Shown here piece after piece: positions 1 to 7,723 of a stretch of 64,000 nt of DNA; position 1 is the stretch's first letter, and every line of letters starts with the position of its first letter. The translations under genes were made by a program, and so were the position numbers. This stretch comes from an uncultured Christensenella sp. (lineage in GTDB: Bacteria; Bacillota; Clostridia; Christensenellales; Borkfalkiaceae), in NCBI GenBank assembly GCA_910583855.1, contig CAJTYL010000002.1, forward strand, positions 62,001 through 126,000, written 5' to 3'. A model generated the notes under the pieces. The model made no database searches. It was not told the origin of the DNA and was given only the letters and a program-made list of their open reading frames with translations.

Positions 1-791
1 ACAGTACTTATATTGAAATTTACAATCACCCGTATTACGTCGAACATATGCAAAAGCTCGGCGCGTACAAGGTCGTCGACTGGAACTGTTTGAGAATAGC
101 CGTTCCCCCCGAAGGGGACAAGCAGCTTGAAAGGCTTGCGAAAGCCGTTCAGGAAAAGAACGGTTACAAGGTTCTGGACGTAAGATATTGGAGAAAGCAT
201 AATAAGAAAAAGCTTTCCGACTATATAATGCAGTGCCTTGACGTTCTTGACGAAGCCTACGCGCCTTTGTACGGCGTTTCGCCCATAAACGAAAAACAGA
301 AGCGCCGTGAAATGGCGACTATATATCAGATTCTTATACCCGAGCTTGCCGCCGTTATCTTAAAGGACGACAAGGTTATAGCTTACGGCTTTATGATGCC
401 GTCTATAAACGAAGTGTTGCGTAAGGGCAAGGGCAGCGTGTTCCCTCGCGGAATTATCCCCTATATCAAGGCGATGACAAACGTTGAAGTTGCCGATATG
501 ATGAGTATAGGCGTCACGCAGGAGCACAACAATAAGGGCGCGGTCGCAATGATTTTGCACCATTGCCTCGTCGGACTCAATAAGCTTGGCGTAAAATATC
601 TCGAAACGGGACCTATGCTCGAAAACAACAAGCACATAAACAATTTGTGGAAGAGATACAATCCCGAGCTTGCAAAACGCCGTCGTTGCTGGGGACTCAG
701 GGTAGACCCAGACAAGCCCGATATTATTTCCGCAAACGTTCCTGCCGCCGCACCCGCCGCTAAGGATGCCGAAGATAAGGACGAGGCTTAA
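1..791 (+). CDS. GNAT-family acyltransferase, 5' end outside window
   Basis: The frame is open from base 3: codons before the first ATG (48) read STYIEIYNHPYYVEH, which fits the protein family, so the real start lies upstream and about 262 codons are visible. Counted from that ATG, residues 100-200 look like a Gcn5-related N-acetyltransferase core, with IGVTQEHNNKG at 154-164 where the acyl-CoA loop is expected and ETGPMLENN after it. The last ~25 residues are an Ala/Asp-rich tail. Substrate and partners are unknown. A strong hairpin terminator follows 20 bases after the stop, so the gene ends its transcript. The GNAT assignment is by fold-like pattern only. Confidence 0.72.
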   Translation, partial: STYIEIYNHPYYVEHMQKLGAYKVVDWNCLRIAVPPEGDKQLERLAKAVQEKNGYKVLDVRYWRKHNKKKLSDYIMQCLDVLDEAYAPLYGVSPINEKQKRREMATIYQILIPELAAVILKDDKVIAYGFMMPSINEVLRKGKGSVFPRGIIPYIKAMTNVEVADMMSIGVTQEHNNKGAVAMILHHCLVGLNKLGVKYLETGPMLENNKHINNLWKRYNPELAKRRRCWGLRVDPDKPDIISANVPAAAPAAKDAEDKDEA

Positions 792-806
792 TTTAACTTA
801 ATAAAT

Positions 807-838
807 AAAAGCCGCAGAGCGACGCTCTGCGGCTTTTA
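807..838 (+). terminator. Rho-independent terminator
   Basis: A 10-bp perfect GC-rich stem (GCCGCAGAGC, 811-820, with 824-833) and a 3-base loop are followed by TTTT and preceded by AAAA. It closes the GNAT transcript and could also act on the opposite strand. Confidence 0.85.
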
Positions 839-912
839 AAATAATAAACGGCAGAGGCAAAAAACTTAGCTTTTTTGCCTCTGCACTCAAATAGCAAAGC
901 ATACGTGTGAAT
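838..912 (+). repeat. Family A element, fragment holding only hairpin P1
   Basis: Starts with AATAATAAACGG like the full copies, followed by the P1 hairpin (GCAGAGGCAAAAAA paired with TTTTTTGCCTCTGC) and CACTCAAAT; the rest of the element is missing. The stem sequence differs from all other copies but both arms still match. Confidence 0.7.
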
Positions 913-914
913 TT

Positions 915-1271
915 TTAAAATATTGCCTTTAAAATAAGACCGAATATAAACGTAGCAAACGCGCCGACGAACGCAAGAAAAATTTTAAAGGTTATATCGC
1001 GCTGTTTTTGTTTTGCTGTTCGTTTAAAGGCAAACCCGCTTTCCTTTAAATTTATAACGTACATTTTTTCGCCCTTTCTTTCGGAAGGTATCAAATCGAA
1101 GTACCCGTCGCACTTCAAAGCGGTTAAAATATCGTCCAGCTTGTCTAAGCTTATTTTCCGTTTCGCGGGTAGAATGGACAGTATGTCGATAGGGGAAACC
1201 AGGCAACCGTCCGTGCCGTCGCAAAGGCTGTACACGGCGGACATAACCTCGTTTTCATAGCGTGAAAGCAT
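915..1271 (-). CDS. Small protein: winged-helix-like N-terminus, one C-terminal membrane helix
   Basis: The 118-residue product has an ~85-residue soluble part, predicted alpha/beta with a pattern reminiscent of a winged helix (LDKLDDILTALKCDGYFDLI), then a Lys/Arg patch and one hydrophobic segment at about 93-116, so the soluble part probably faces the cytoplasm. The start is fixed by the neighbour: its ATG immediately follows the TAG of the upstream gene, so the two are probably translationally coupled. The next gene has the same layout and looks like a diverged paralogue. Last gene of the rqcH operon. Function not recognised. Confidence 0.65.
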   Translation of the reverse strand: MLSRYENEVMSAVYSLCDGTDGCLVSPIDILSILPAKRKISLDKLDDILTALKCDGYFDLIPSERKGEKMYVINLKESGFAFKRTAKQKQRDITFKIFLAFVGAFATFIFGLILKAIF

Positions 1272-1646
1272 CTAAACGAACGCGAATATAAGGGAAACTA
1301 TAAGGCTTCCCAACGCTCCACCCAAGAATGCCGGAAAGAAGATTGCCCCCGATATATGTTGCGGTTTCGGCGTTTTTTCTTCGATAATTAGCTCTTCTTT
1401 TTCAGGCGTTGGCGCGGGCTCGTACTTTTTTAAGGGTGCTATGCAGTACAAGTTTCCGCTTGAATACTTAAGGTCTATAAATCCATATTCCTTCATAGTT
1501 TTCAGCGCGCCATGTAAAACGGCTTCGTTTCTCTTTTCTCCGTCGGGGAACGCGTCGAAAAGTTCTTCCTCCGAAAACACGACGAACCTGCCGACCGCCG
1601 CAAGCGAACATATTTTTTCAAGTACTGCAAAGCAAATTCTGTCCAT
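1272..1646 (-). CDS. Small protein: winged-helix-like N-terminus, Pro/Glu linker, C-terminal membrane helix
   Basis: From the ATG at 1646 the product is 124 residues; an in-frame TTG at 1664 would add six. No convincing Shine-Dalgarno decides between them. Residues 1-75 look like a small DNA-binding-type domain (LHGALKTMKEYGFIDLKY), followed by a Pro/Glu-rich linker and a hydrophobic Gly/Ala-containing segment at the very C-terminus. It sits between a small membrane protein and its likely paralogue downstream, which starts on the base after its stop codon. The domain order suggests a membrane-tethered regulator or adaptor, but this is inference; I do not recognise the family. Confidence 0.6.
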   Translation of the reverse strand: MDRICFAVLEKICSLAAVGRFVVFSEEELFDAFPDGEKRNEAVLHGALKTMKEYGFIDLKYSSGNLYCIAPLKKYEPAPTPEKEELIIEEKTPKPQHISGAIFFPAFLGGALGSLIVSLIFAFV

Positions 1647-1677
1647 CACAATTAATAATGGCAAAATTTCTTGTTTT

Positions 1678-1980
1678 TTATACCGCAGCGGAGTAAATCA
1701 GCCCGCCTATAAACAGCAGACCGCTTAATGCAAGCAGAACGTATGCCGCAATAAACGCGATTTTAAGCGCGGGGAAGTTGTTCTTTTTTTTCTGCGTAAC
1801 GCAAAAGGAGAGGGCGCAAAGCTCTAAAATAAGGCTTGCAATAAGCGCGTAAATCCCCATAAAACTGAAGCTCAGGCCGAACGCAACCGCGGAAAGTACG
1901 CATAGCGCGATCGCAATATAAAAATAGGTTTTCGAGGTGCTTTTAACTTCTGCTTCAGCAGCTTCTTTTTTCTCTTTCAT
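1678..1980 (-). CDS. Small integral membrane protein, three or four helices
   Basis: The 100-residue protein has a charged N-terminal stretch (MKEKKEAAEAEVKS) followed by hydrophobic segments at about 18-38, 41-62 and 72-97. Its ATG overlaps the stop of rqcH (ATGA), so it is translated together with that gene. No conserved residues allow a function to be named. The coupling to RqcH and to two tail-anchored small proteins downstream is the only contextual clue. Confidence 0.65.
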   Translation of the reverse strand: MKEKKEAAEAEVKSTSKTYFYIAIALCVLSAVAFGLSFSFMGIYALIASLILELCALSFCVTQKKKNNFPALKIAFIAAYVLLALSGLLFIGGLIYSAAV

Positions 1981-3644
1981 AATTCCTGCCTCAATTCATC
2001 GTGCGCGTTGGGCGTGACCAAAACAGTCTTAAAATCCGTATAAATCACAAAGCCGGTATTTGACTTCGGCGGTTTTTTAACGAACGCCCTCTTGGTATAA
2101 TCTACGGGGACTTTAACGCCCCCGCGCCCGTCCGAATAGTACGCGCAAATTTCCGCAGCAGCTTTCAGCGCTTCGTCGGGTACGGGCTTTCCCGCGCATA
2201 AAATTGCAACGTGGGAGGAGTGGTAGCCCTGCGTGTGCAGCCAGATGTCATCGCGGGAAATACTTTTTAAAAGACGGTCGTTCTGCACGTTGTTTCTTCC
2301 CGCCAAAATCTTCATTCCCCCCGATATATATGCCCGATAAGGCAAGTTTTGCTCCGTTTTTTTCTTGCTTGCTTTCTCCGCAGGCAAAAGCCCCAAACCT
2401 TTAAGCTCTTCTTCGGTTTCCGCAAGGTCACACAAGTTTTCCGCAAACCGCACGTGGGATTGAATGCTGTTTAAATATTCCAACCGTTCTTCGGTTTCCC
2501 GTTTCTGTTCAGTAACGCTTACGGCGGTACGCTTCAATTTTGCGTACCGTCTGTAGTATTTTTGCGCGTTATCGGCGGGAGAAAGCGACCTGTCCAGCGT
2601 AATTTTAATCTTTCCGCCGTTCTCGTCGTAATAATTCACCGCCTCGAATCCGTCCGTTCCGCGTTTTAGCGCGTACAGATTAGCGGTAATTAGCTCGCCC
2701 TTCAGCTTCACCGTTTCCATATCGCGGCAATCAAGCAGTTTTTGTTCCGCAACGGCAAGCCGCTTTTCCTGTTTTTTGATTGCGGAAGAGAGGGCGGAAG
2801 TTAATTTTCTAACCTTGTCGTCAAAGCCCTTTTTTTCGTTAACTGCGGCATAGTAGGCGGTCTGCGCCTCCAAAACCGTACAGTACGCCCGTTGCGCGGG
2901 GTAGGAAGAGCGCACCTTAAAGTCGCTCGGCTTTCCGTCCGCGTAGGTCACGCAAGGGGCGGTATTTTCGTCGTTCAAATAGCCGTAAACGTCCTTTCCC
3001 ATAAGATTTTCCCCGTATTTTTCTACGATTTCAATCGCAGTGGCGAAGGAAACGCCCTTTACTTTATCCGAAATTATCTTTGCCCTGTCCCCGTCCGCGT
3101 TGTCGAAAATATGCGTTATTTGCGCCATATTACGGGGGGAATATTTATCTTGCGGTTCGGGAGGGGTATATTTTGCGCCTGTAAACAGCAGGCGTTTCGT
3201 GTTTTCGCCGATCGCCGTCGTTTTCAACGCGCCTACGATAACACCGTCCCGCACCAATACGGCGTTGGAGTATTTGCCCATAAGTTCGGCGTATAGCGTC
3301 ATTTTCGTGAGCTCGAATTCGGACGTGCAGTCAAAGTCGAAATAAACTATCCTCTCGTCCTCGATTTGCCCGACTCGCGTTATCTCTGCGTTCTGCAAAT
3401 GCTTTCTTAAAAGCATGCAAAAGCCGGGCGCAACCTTGGGCGCGGGTGCGTCCGCTTCGGTAAGGTTTATTCTGCAACCATTGGCGGAAAGGCAAATTTC
3501 AAGTTTAACCGTGCCCTTTCGGGTGTATATAATAAAAGTAAGCAAATCTTTGCTTTGCTGGGTTATTCTGGAAATTTTTCCGCCCGTAAGCAGGATTTCC
3601 AATTCTTTTGCTATAAATTTCATAGTGAACGCATCCTGCGGCAT
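1977..3644 (-). CDS. rqcH: RqcH / Rqc2 homologue (NFACT protein), ribosome quality control
   Basis: RqcH binds 50S subunits that carry a stalled peptidyl-tRNA and drives addition of C-terminal alanine tails, which mark the product for ClpXP and other proteases (established for Bacillus RqcH). The 555-residue product has the expected order: NFACT-N domain (MPQDAFTMKFIAKELE onward), a charged coiled-coil middle at about 270-420, and the NFACT-R domain with DIWLHTQGYHSSHV near 465-480. The start is supported by AAGGAGG 8 bases upstream. A consensus promoter precedes it. The genome neighbours clpP, clpX and lon would degrade Ala-tailed products, a sensible local association. Older annotations call this family fibronectin-binding protein A. 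Confidence 0.93.
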   Translation of the reverse strand: MPQDAFTMKFIAKELEILLTGGKISRITQQSKDLLTFIIYTRKGTVKLEICLSANGCRINLTEADAPAPKVAPGFCMLLRKHLQNAEITRVGQIEDERIVYFDFDCTSEFELTKMTLYAELMGKYSNAVLVRDGVIVGALKTTAIGENTKRLLFTGAKYTPPEPQDKYSPRNMAQITHIFDNADGDRAKIISDKVKGVSFATAIEIVEKYGENLMGKDVYGYLNDENTAPCVTYADGKPSDFKVRSSYPAQRAYCTVLEAQTAYYAAVNEKKGFDDKVRKLTSALSSAIKKQEKRLAVAEQKLLDCRDMETVKLKGELITANLYALKRGTDGFEAVNYYDENGGKIKITLDRSLSPADNAQKYYRRYAKLKRTAVSVTEQKRETEERLEYLNSIQSHVRFAENLCDLAETEEELKGLGLLPAEKASKKKTEQNLPYRAYISGGMKILAGRNNVQNDRLLKSISRDDIWLHTQGYHSSHVAILCAGKPVPDEALKAAAEICAYYSDGRGGVKVPVDYTKRAFVKKPPKSNTGFVIYTDFKTVLVTPNAHDELRQEL

Positions 3645-3676
3645 AAAGAAAACCTCCTTGGCGAAGATCGTAAAAC

Positions 3677-3705
3677 ATTATAACCCAAAAAATGCAGGGT
3701 GTCAA
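3677..3705 (-). promoter_or_regulatory. Sigma-A promoter of the rqcH operon
   Basis: On the minus strand TTGACA (3705-3700) and TATAAT (3682-3677) are separated by exactly 17 bases, a full consensus match. The start codon of rqcH is about 33 bases beyond the -10 box. Confidence 0.85.
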
Positions 3706-3754
3706 TTAAGGTCGTCGGACCGTCGCAAATTTATTGAATTTGCCCATTAAATCG

Positions 3755-3783
3755 CTTTTCAAAATTATAAAGTTGTGTTAGAA
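3755..3783 (+). promoter_or_regulatory. Probable promoter of tig
   Basis: TAGAAT at 3778-3783 with a weak -35 (TTTTCA) 17 bases upstream, about 45 bases before the tig start. The -35 match is poor, so this is tentative. Confidence 0.4.
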
Positions 3784-3829
3784 TGTGGTTTGCACTAATT
3801 TAAAAAATTACATATTTTAGGAGTAAAAA

Positions 3830-5266
3830 ATGAAATACACACAGTCAGTCGGAGAAAAAAGCACGGTCAAACTTACCATCTCTTTCACGGAAGAGGAATG
3901 GAAGGAAGCAATTTCCAAAGCGTACTTGAAAACGCGCGGTAAATATACCGTTCCCGGGTTCAGAAAGGGCAAAGCTCCCCAACCCGTTCTTGAAAACTAT
4001 TACGGCAAGGGACTGTTCTACGAAGAGGCGTTCAACCTCTTATATTCCCGGCACTATCCCGCGATTCTCGAAAAGGAGAAGTCAAACTTCACCGCCGTCG
4101 GCGAGCCCGACCTGTCGGTTGAGGATATGACGGACGGCAAGGGCGTAACCCTCGCGGCAATCGTTCCCGTCAAGCCCGACGTAACTATCGACGCTTATAC
4201 GGGTTTAAAAATCAAAAAGTATGAGTATAATGTAACCGACGCGGACGTTGACGCCGAAGTCAAAAAGCTTTTGGAGCGCAACGCAACCGATATCGACGTT
4301 AAAGACCGCGCTTGCCGGAAAGGCGATACCGTAAACATCGACTTTTCGGGTTCTGTTGACGGCGAGAAGTTCGCGGGCGGCACCGCAGAGGACTACGATT
4401 TGGTTCTCGGCAGCGGCAGCTTCATTCCTGGCTTTGAAGAGCAGGTCGTCGGTATGAAAGTCGGCGATAACAAAGAAATCACCGTAACGTTCCCCGAAAA
4501 TTATCAGGCTGACAATTTAAAGGGAAAGGAAGCCGTGTTTGCAATTAAGCTCAATAAGATTACCGGCAAGCAGCTTCCCGAGCTTACCGACGAGTACGTC
4601 AAGACTCACGCAGGCGCGGAGAACGTTGAAGGCTATAAGAACAAGACCCGCGAAAAGCTTTTAAAGCAGGCGGAAAACCGTTCCCGCGACGAAACCGAGA
4701 ACAGCATCGTCGACGAAATTTCAAAGCACGCCAAGGCGGAAATTCCCCAGGCGATGATCGAAAGCGAAATCGACAGAATGGTTCAGGACTTTTCTTACCG
4801 CCTTATGTATCAGGGCATCAAGCTTGAAGATTACATCAAATACCTCGGTCAGACTATGCAGGAGTTCCGCGCGCAGTTCACGTCGCAGGCACAGCCCCGC
4901 GTTCTCCAACAGCTCGTTATCGAAAAGATTATAAAAAGCGAGAACATAACGGTTTCCGATAAAGAGGTCGACGCAAAGATTGCCGAACAGGCTAAATCGG
5001 TTGAAAAGACGGCGGAAGAATACAAAAAGACGATTGACCCCCGTCAACTTGATTATATTAAGAACGATTTGGTAATAACCAAACTGTTTGACTTCCTTTC
5101 GGCAAACAACGAGTTGTACTCGGACGAAAAGAAATCCGCCGCAAAGAAGCCCGCGGCTAAAACTGCGGCTAAATCCGCGGATGAAAAGCCTGCTGCAAAA
5201 ACTGCGGCAAAGTCGTCTTCGGCTAAATCGGCAGCCGCAAAGAAGCCCGCGGCAAAGAAAGATTAA
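3830..5266 (+). CDS. tig: Trigger factor with a Lys/Ala-rich C-terminal tail
   Basis: Trigger factor is the ribosome-bound chaperone and peptidyl-prolyl isomerase that meets nascent chains at the exit tunnel. The ribosome-binding signature is present as PGFRKGKAP (about 43-51), the FKBP-type domain covers about 160-245 (VNIDFSGSVDGEKF, FIPGFEEQVVGMKVG), and the C-terminal chaperone arms follow to about 430. The protein is 478 residues, some 45 longer than usual: the excess is a low-complexity tail made of KKPAAK, KTAAK and KSAAAK units, like histone H1 or some DNA/RNA-binding tails. SD AGGAG precedes the ATG. clpP follows 20 bases after the stop, the common tig-clpP-clpX order. Confidence 0.95.
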   Translation: MKYTQSVGEKSTVKLTISFTEEEWKEAISKAYLKTRGKYTVPGFRKGKAPQPVLENYYGKGLFYEEAFNLLYSRHYPAILEKEKSNFTAVGEPDLSVEDMTDGKGVTLAAIVPVKPDVTIDAYTGLKIKKYEYNVTDADVDAEVKKLLERNATDIDVKDRACRKGDTVNIDFSGSVDGEKFAGGTAEDYDLVLGSGSFIPGFEEQVVGMKVGDNKEITVTFPENYQADNLKGKEAVFAIKLNKITGKQLPELTDEYVKTHAGAENVEGYKNKTREKLLKQAENRSRDETENSIVDEISKHAKAEIPQAMIESEIDRMVQDFSYRLMYQGIKLEDYIKYLGQTMQEFRAQFTSQAQPRVLQQLVIEKIIKSENITVSDKEVDAKIAEQAKSVEKTAEEYKKTIDPRQLDYIKNDLVITKLFDFLSANNELYSDEKKSAAKKPAAKTAAKSADEKPAAKTAAKSSSAKSAAAKKPAAKKD

Positions 5267-5286
5267 TAAAAAAAGGAGCAATTTAA

Positions 5287-5883
5287 ATGCTTAAAGAAAA
5301 AAACGCGTTAGTTCCTTATATCGTTGAACAGACCTCCCGCGGGGAGCGTTCTTACGACATTTACAGTCGTCTTTTAGAGGACAGAATAATATTTTTAAGC
5401 GGAGAGATTGACGACGCGGTTGCTAACACCGTTGTCGCGCAGCTCATCTATCTCGAAGCCAAGGACCCTTCCAAGGACATTTCTCTGTACATCAACAGTC
5501 CCGGCGGCTCGGTTTCCGCAGGGCTTGCGATTTACGATACGATGAACTATGTCAAGTGCGACGTTTCCACTATCTGTATAGGTATGGCGGCGTCTATGGG
5601 CGCGTTTCTCCTGTCAAGCGGTCAGAAGGGTAAACGCTATGCGCTACCCAACAGCGAGATTATGATTCATCAGCCCCTCGGCGGCGCGCAGGGTCAGGCA
5701 AGCGATATAAAAATCGCCGCGGAGCACATATTAAAAACGAGGCACAAGTTAAACACGATATTGTCCCGAAACTCCGGCAGACCCCTCGAACAGATTGAAA
5801 AGGATACCGACAGGGACAATTATCTGTCTGCGCAGGAAGCGCAGGAGTATGGGCTTATCGACAAAGTCTTCTACAAGCGTTAA
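5287..5883 (+). CDS. clpP: ATP-dependent Clp protease proteolytic subunit
   Basis: ClpP forms the tetradecameric peptidase barrel fed by ClpX and other AAA+ unfoldases. The 198-residue protein has the Ser-His-Asp triad at Ser103 (GMAASMGAF), His128 (MIHQPLGG) and Asp177 (DTDRDN), and the INSPGGSV oxyanion strand. There is little or no propeptide. AAAGGAG stands 8 bases before the ATG. It follows tig closely and is separated from clpX by 339 bases filled with two repeat elements, so clpX may have its own leader rather than being simply co-translated. Confidence 0.96.
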   Translation: MLKEKNALVPYIVEQTSRGERSYDIYSRLLEDRIIFLSGEIDDAVANTVVAQLIYLEAKDPSKDISLYINSPGGSVSAGLAIYDTMNYVKCDVSTICIGMAASMGAFLLSSGQKGKRYALPNSEIMIHQPLGGAQGQASDIKIAAEHILKTRHKLNTILSRNSGRPLEQIEKDTDRDNYLSAQEAQEYGLIDKVFYKR

Positions 5884-6004
5884 AACGCATATATATGGCT
5901 TTCTACGGCGTTGCGCTGTGGCAACCCTCAGTTTTTTACGGTATAGTGAACTCCTTCGGGTTTCCCTCGCGCGCCTTGTATTGCACCATATCTCTGCGTT
6001 TTAG
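5882..6004 (+). repeat. Family B intergenic repeat, copy 1
   Basis: A ~120-bp segment bounded by AAAACGC (5882-5888) and GCGTTTT, overlapping the clpP stop. It shares scattered blocks with 43749-43868 and 54539-54660 (an ATATA block after the left arm, CGCCTTG-like and CATCT-like blocks near the right arm). It can fold as one long imperfect hairpin. Confidence 0.6.
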
Positions 6005-6026
6005 ACGGGTAGCTCCCGCAATTTTA

Positions 6027-6212
6027 AATAATAAACGGCGCAAGCAAAAATCACACTTTTTGGTTAGCGCACTCAATTTGTGCGTAAGCGCCTCAGCGGT
6101 GTGAATTTGTGCGATTATACGCCTGTGTGTCCTTAAAAATCGTGCAAAGAGCGGCAGAGCCGCTAAAAATCACGAAGAACTTTATTCGCAGAATAGAATG
6201 AAGTTTTCGTGA
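6027..6212 (+). repeat. Family A structured element, full copy upstream of clpX
   Basis: Runs from AATAATAAACGG to the SD of clpX. Hairpins: P1 at 6037-6070; P3 (TTTGTGCGATT, 6107-6117, with AATCGTGCAAA, 6139-6149); P4 (AGCGGC / GCCGCT, ~6150-6164); P5 (CACGAAGAACTTTATTC at 6171-6187, loop GCAGAATA, right arm to 6211). P3 contains G-U pairs that are canonical G-C or A-U pairs in the lon copy. The P5 right arm runs directly into GAAGGAGG. Confidence 0.85.
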
Positions 6213-6222
6213 AGGAGGAATT

Positions 6223-7440
6223 TTGAAAGAGCAAAAGCATTGTTCATTTTGCGGAAAAACTGAAGATTTGGTTAAAAGGCTCATACGCGGCAACGACGGC
6301 GCGCATATCTGCGACGAGTGTATTCTCATTTGCGGAGATATGATAAAGGAATCGGACGAAGAAGCGGACGTTCAGGTTCCCTTAAAGACTCCTGCCGAGA
6401 TAAAAGAAGAGCTTGATAAATACATCGTCGGTCAGCACGAGGCGAAGAAAGTTCTTTCCGTTGCGGTGTACAACCACTATAAGCGCATAAACAACCTTTT
6501 AAAGGACGTGGGTGACAAGGACGTGGAAATCGAGAAATCGAACATTCTTCTTTTAGGCCCTACGGGCTGCGGCAAAACTTTGCTTGCAAGAACGCTTGCA
6601 AAGATTTTAAACGTACCTTTCGCGTCTTCGGACGCCACCACGTTGACCGAGGCGGGCTATGTAGGCGAGGACGTTGAAAACATCCTGTTAAAACTTATCC
6701 AGAACGCCGATTACGACATTCAGAAGGCGCAGCGCGGAATCATCTATATCGATGAAATCGATAAAATCGCAAGAAAGGGAGAAAATGTATCCATCACCCG
6801 CGACGTTTCGGGCGAGGGCGTTCAGCAGGCGTTATTGAAAATAATAGAGAGTACGGTTGCAAGCGTTCCTCCGCAGGGCGGAAGAAAGCATCCCCAGCAG
6901 GAGTGTCTCAGAATAGACACCACCAATATTCTGTTTATCTGCGGCGGCGCGTTCGTCGGGCTTGACAAGATAGTGCAAAAGCGCAAGGACAACACCTCTT
7001 TGGGCTTCGGCGGCACAGTAAAGACCACCGACGACAACGTTTACGATATGCTTTCGGACGTTAAGCCGCAGGATTTAACCAAGTTCGGTCTCATTCCCGA
7101 GTTTGTCGGCAGAATTCCCATCGTGGTAAGCTTGCACCCCTTGAACGAGGATGCGCTCGTAAACATTTTAACCCAGCCTAAAAACGCAATTATAAAGCAG
7201 TACCAAAAGCTTATTGCAATGGACGGGGTAAAGCTAACGGTAGAGGACGGCGCAGTGCGCGAGATTGCGAACACGGCAATCCGTTTAAAGACGGGCGCGC
7301 GCGGCTTGCGCACCATAATAGAAAGCTTTATGACTTCGGTTATGTATAAGCTTCCTTCGGAAAAGAATATAAAGGAAGTTATCGTCACGAGGGAATGCGT
7401 AACGGACAAAGCCGAACCGAAAATCGTCTATTCGGCGTAA
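6223..7440 (+). CDS. clpX: Clp protease ATP-binding subunit ClpX
   Basis: ClpX is the hexameric AAA+ unfoldase that recognises tagged substrates (SsrA, Ala tails) and threads them into ClpP. The N-terminal zinc domain has Cys7, Cys10, Cys30 and Cys33. Walker A is GPTGCGKT (112-119), the pore loop GYVGED is near 145-150, and Walker B is IYIDEID (174-180). At 405 residues it is slightly short but complete. The start is a TTG: GGAGG (6213-6218) lies just upstream and no ATG is in position. A family A element occupies the 190 bases before the start. Confidence 0.95.
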   Translation: MKEQKHCSFCGKTEDLVKRLIRGNDGAHICDECILICGDMIKESDEEADVQVPLKTPAEIKEELDKYIVGQHEAKKVLSVAVYNHYKRINNLLKDVGDKDVEIEKSNILLLGPTGCGKTLLARTLAKILNVPFASSDATTLTEAGYVGEDVENILLKLIQNADYDIQKAQRGIIYIDEIDKIARKGENVSITRDVSGEGVQQALLKIIESTVASVPPQGGRKHPQQECLRIDTTNILFICGGAFVGLDKIVQKRKDNTSLGFGGTVKTTDDNVYDMLSDVKPQDLTKFGLIPEFVGRIPIVVSLHPLNEDALVNILTQPKNAIIKQYQKLIAMDGVKLTVEDGAVREIANTAIRLKTGARGLRTIIESFMTSVMYKLPSEKNIKEVIVTRECVTDKAEPKIVYSA

Positions 7441-7454
7441 ATATGGTAATTAAA

Positions 7455-7503
7455 GATACTAACGGCGCGGGCAAAATTTAATTTTGCCCGCGCACTGAAT
7501 ATT
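7455..7503 (+). repeat. Family A element, fragment holding only hairpin P1
   Basis: TAACGGCGCGGGCAAAA, then an AT loop, then TTTTGCCCGCGCACTGAAT reproduces the 5' end of family A with yet another compensated stem. A full copy begins only 25 bases later, so two P1 hairpins are in tandem after clpX. With its GC-rich stem it may also help terminate clpX transcription, although no T-tract follows. Confidence 0.65.
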
Positions 7504-7526
7504 AAGATTTATTAGCCGTAATTTTA

Positions 7527-7712
7527 AATAATAAACGGCGCAACCAAAAAACGCGTTTTTTGGTTAGCGCACTCAATTTGTGCGTAAGCGCCTCAGCGGT
7601 GTGAATTTACGCGATTATACGCCTGTGTGTCCTTAAAAATCGCGTAATGAGCGGCAGAGCCGCTAAAAATCACGAAAAACTTTATTCTCAGAATAGAATA
7701 AAGTTTTTATGA
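7527..7712 (+). repeat. Family A structured element, full copy upstream of lon
   Basis: Nearly identical to the clpX copy outside the stems. P1 AACCAAAAAA / TTTTTTGGTT; P3 TTACGCGATT / AATCGCGTAA (perfect 10 bp); P4 AGCGGC / GCCGCT; P5 CACGAAAAACTTTATTC, loop TCAGAATA, GAATAAAGTTTTT. The right arm ends 0-1 base before GAGGAGG (7711-7717). Differences from the clpX copy concentrate in P1 and P3 and preserve pairing. Confidence 0.87.
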
Positions 7713-7723
7713 GGAGGAAAGTT

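Noticed and set aside
4721..5281. Minus-strand open frame over the end of tig
   Set aside because: Arg/Leu/Cys-rich translation mirrors the Lys/Ala tail codons of trigger factor; no SD and no protein-like pattern.
7455..7503. Hairpin after clpX as a simple terminator
   Set aside because: No T-tract follows and the flanks match the left end of family A, so it is listed as an element fragment instead.
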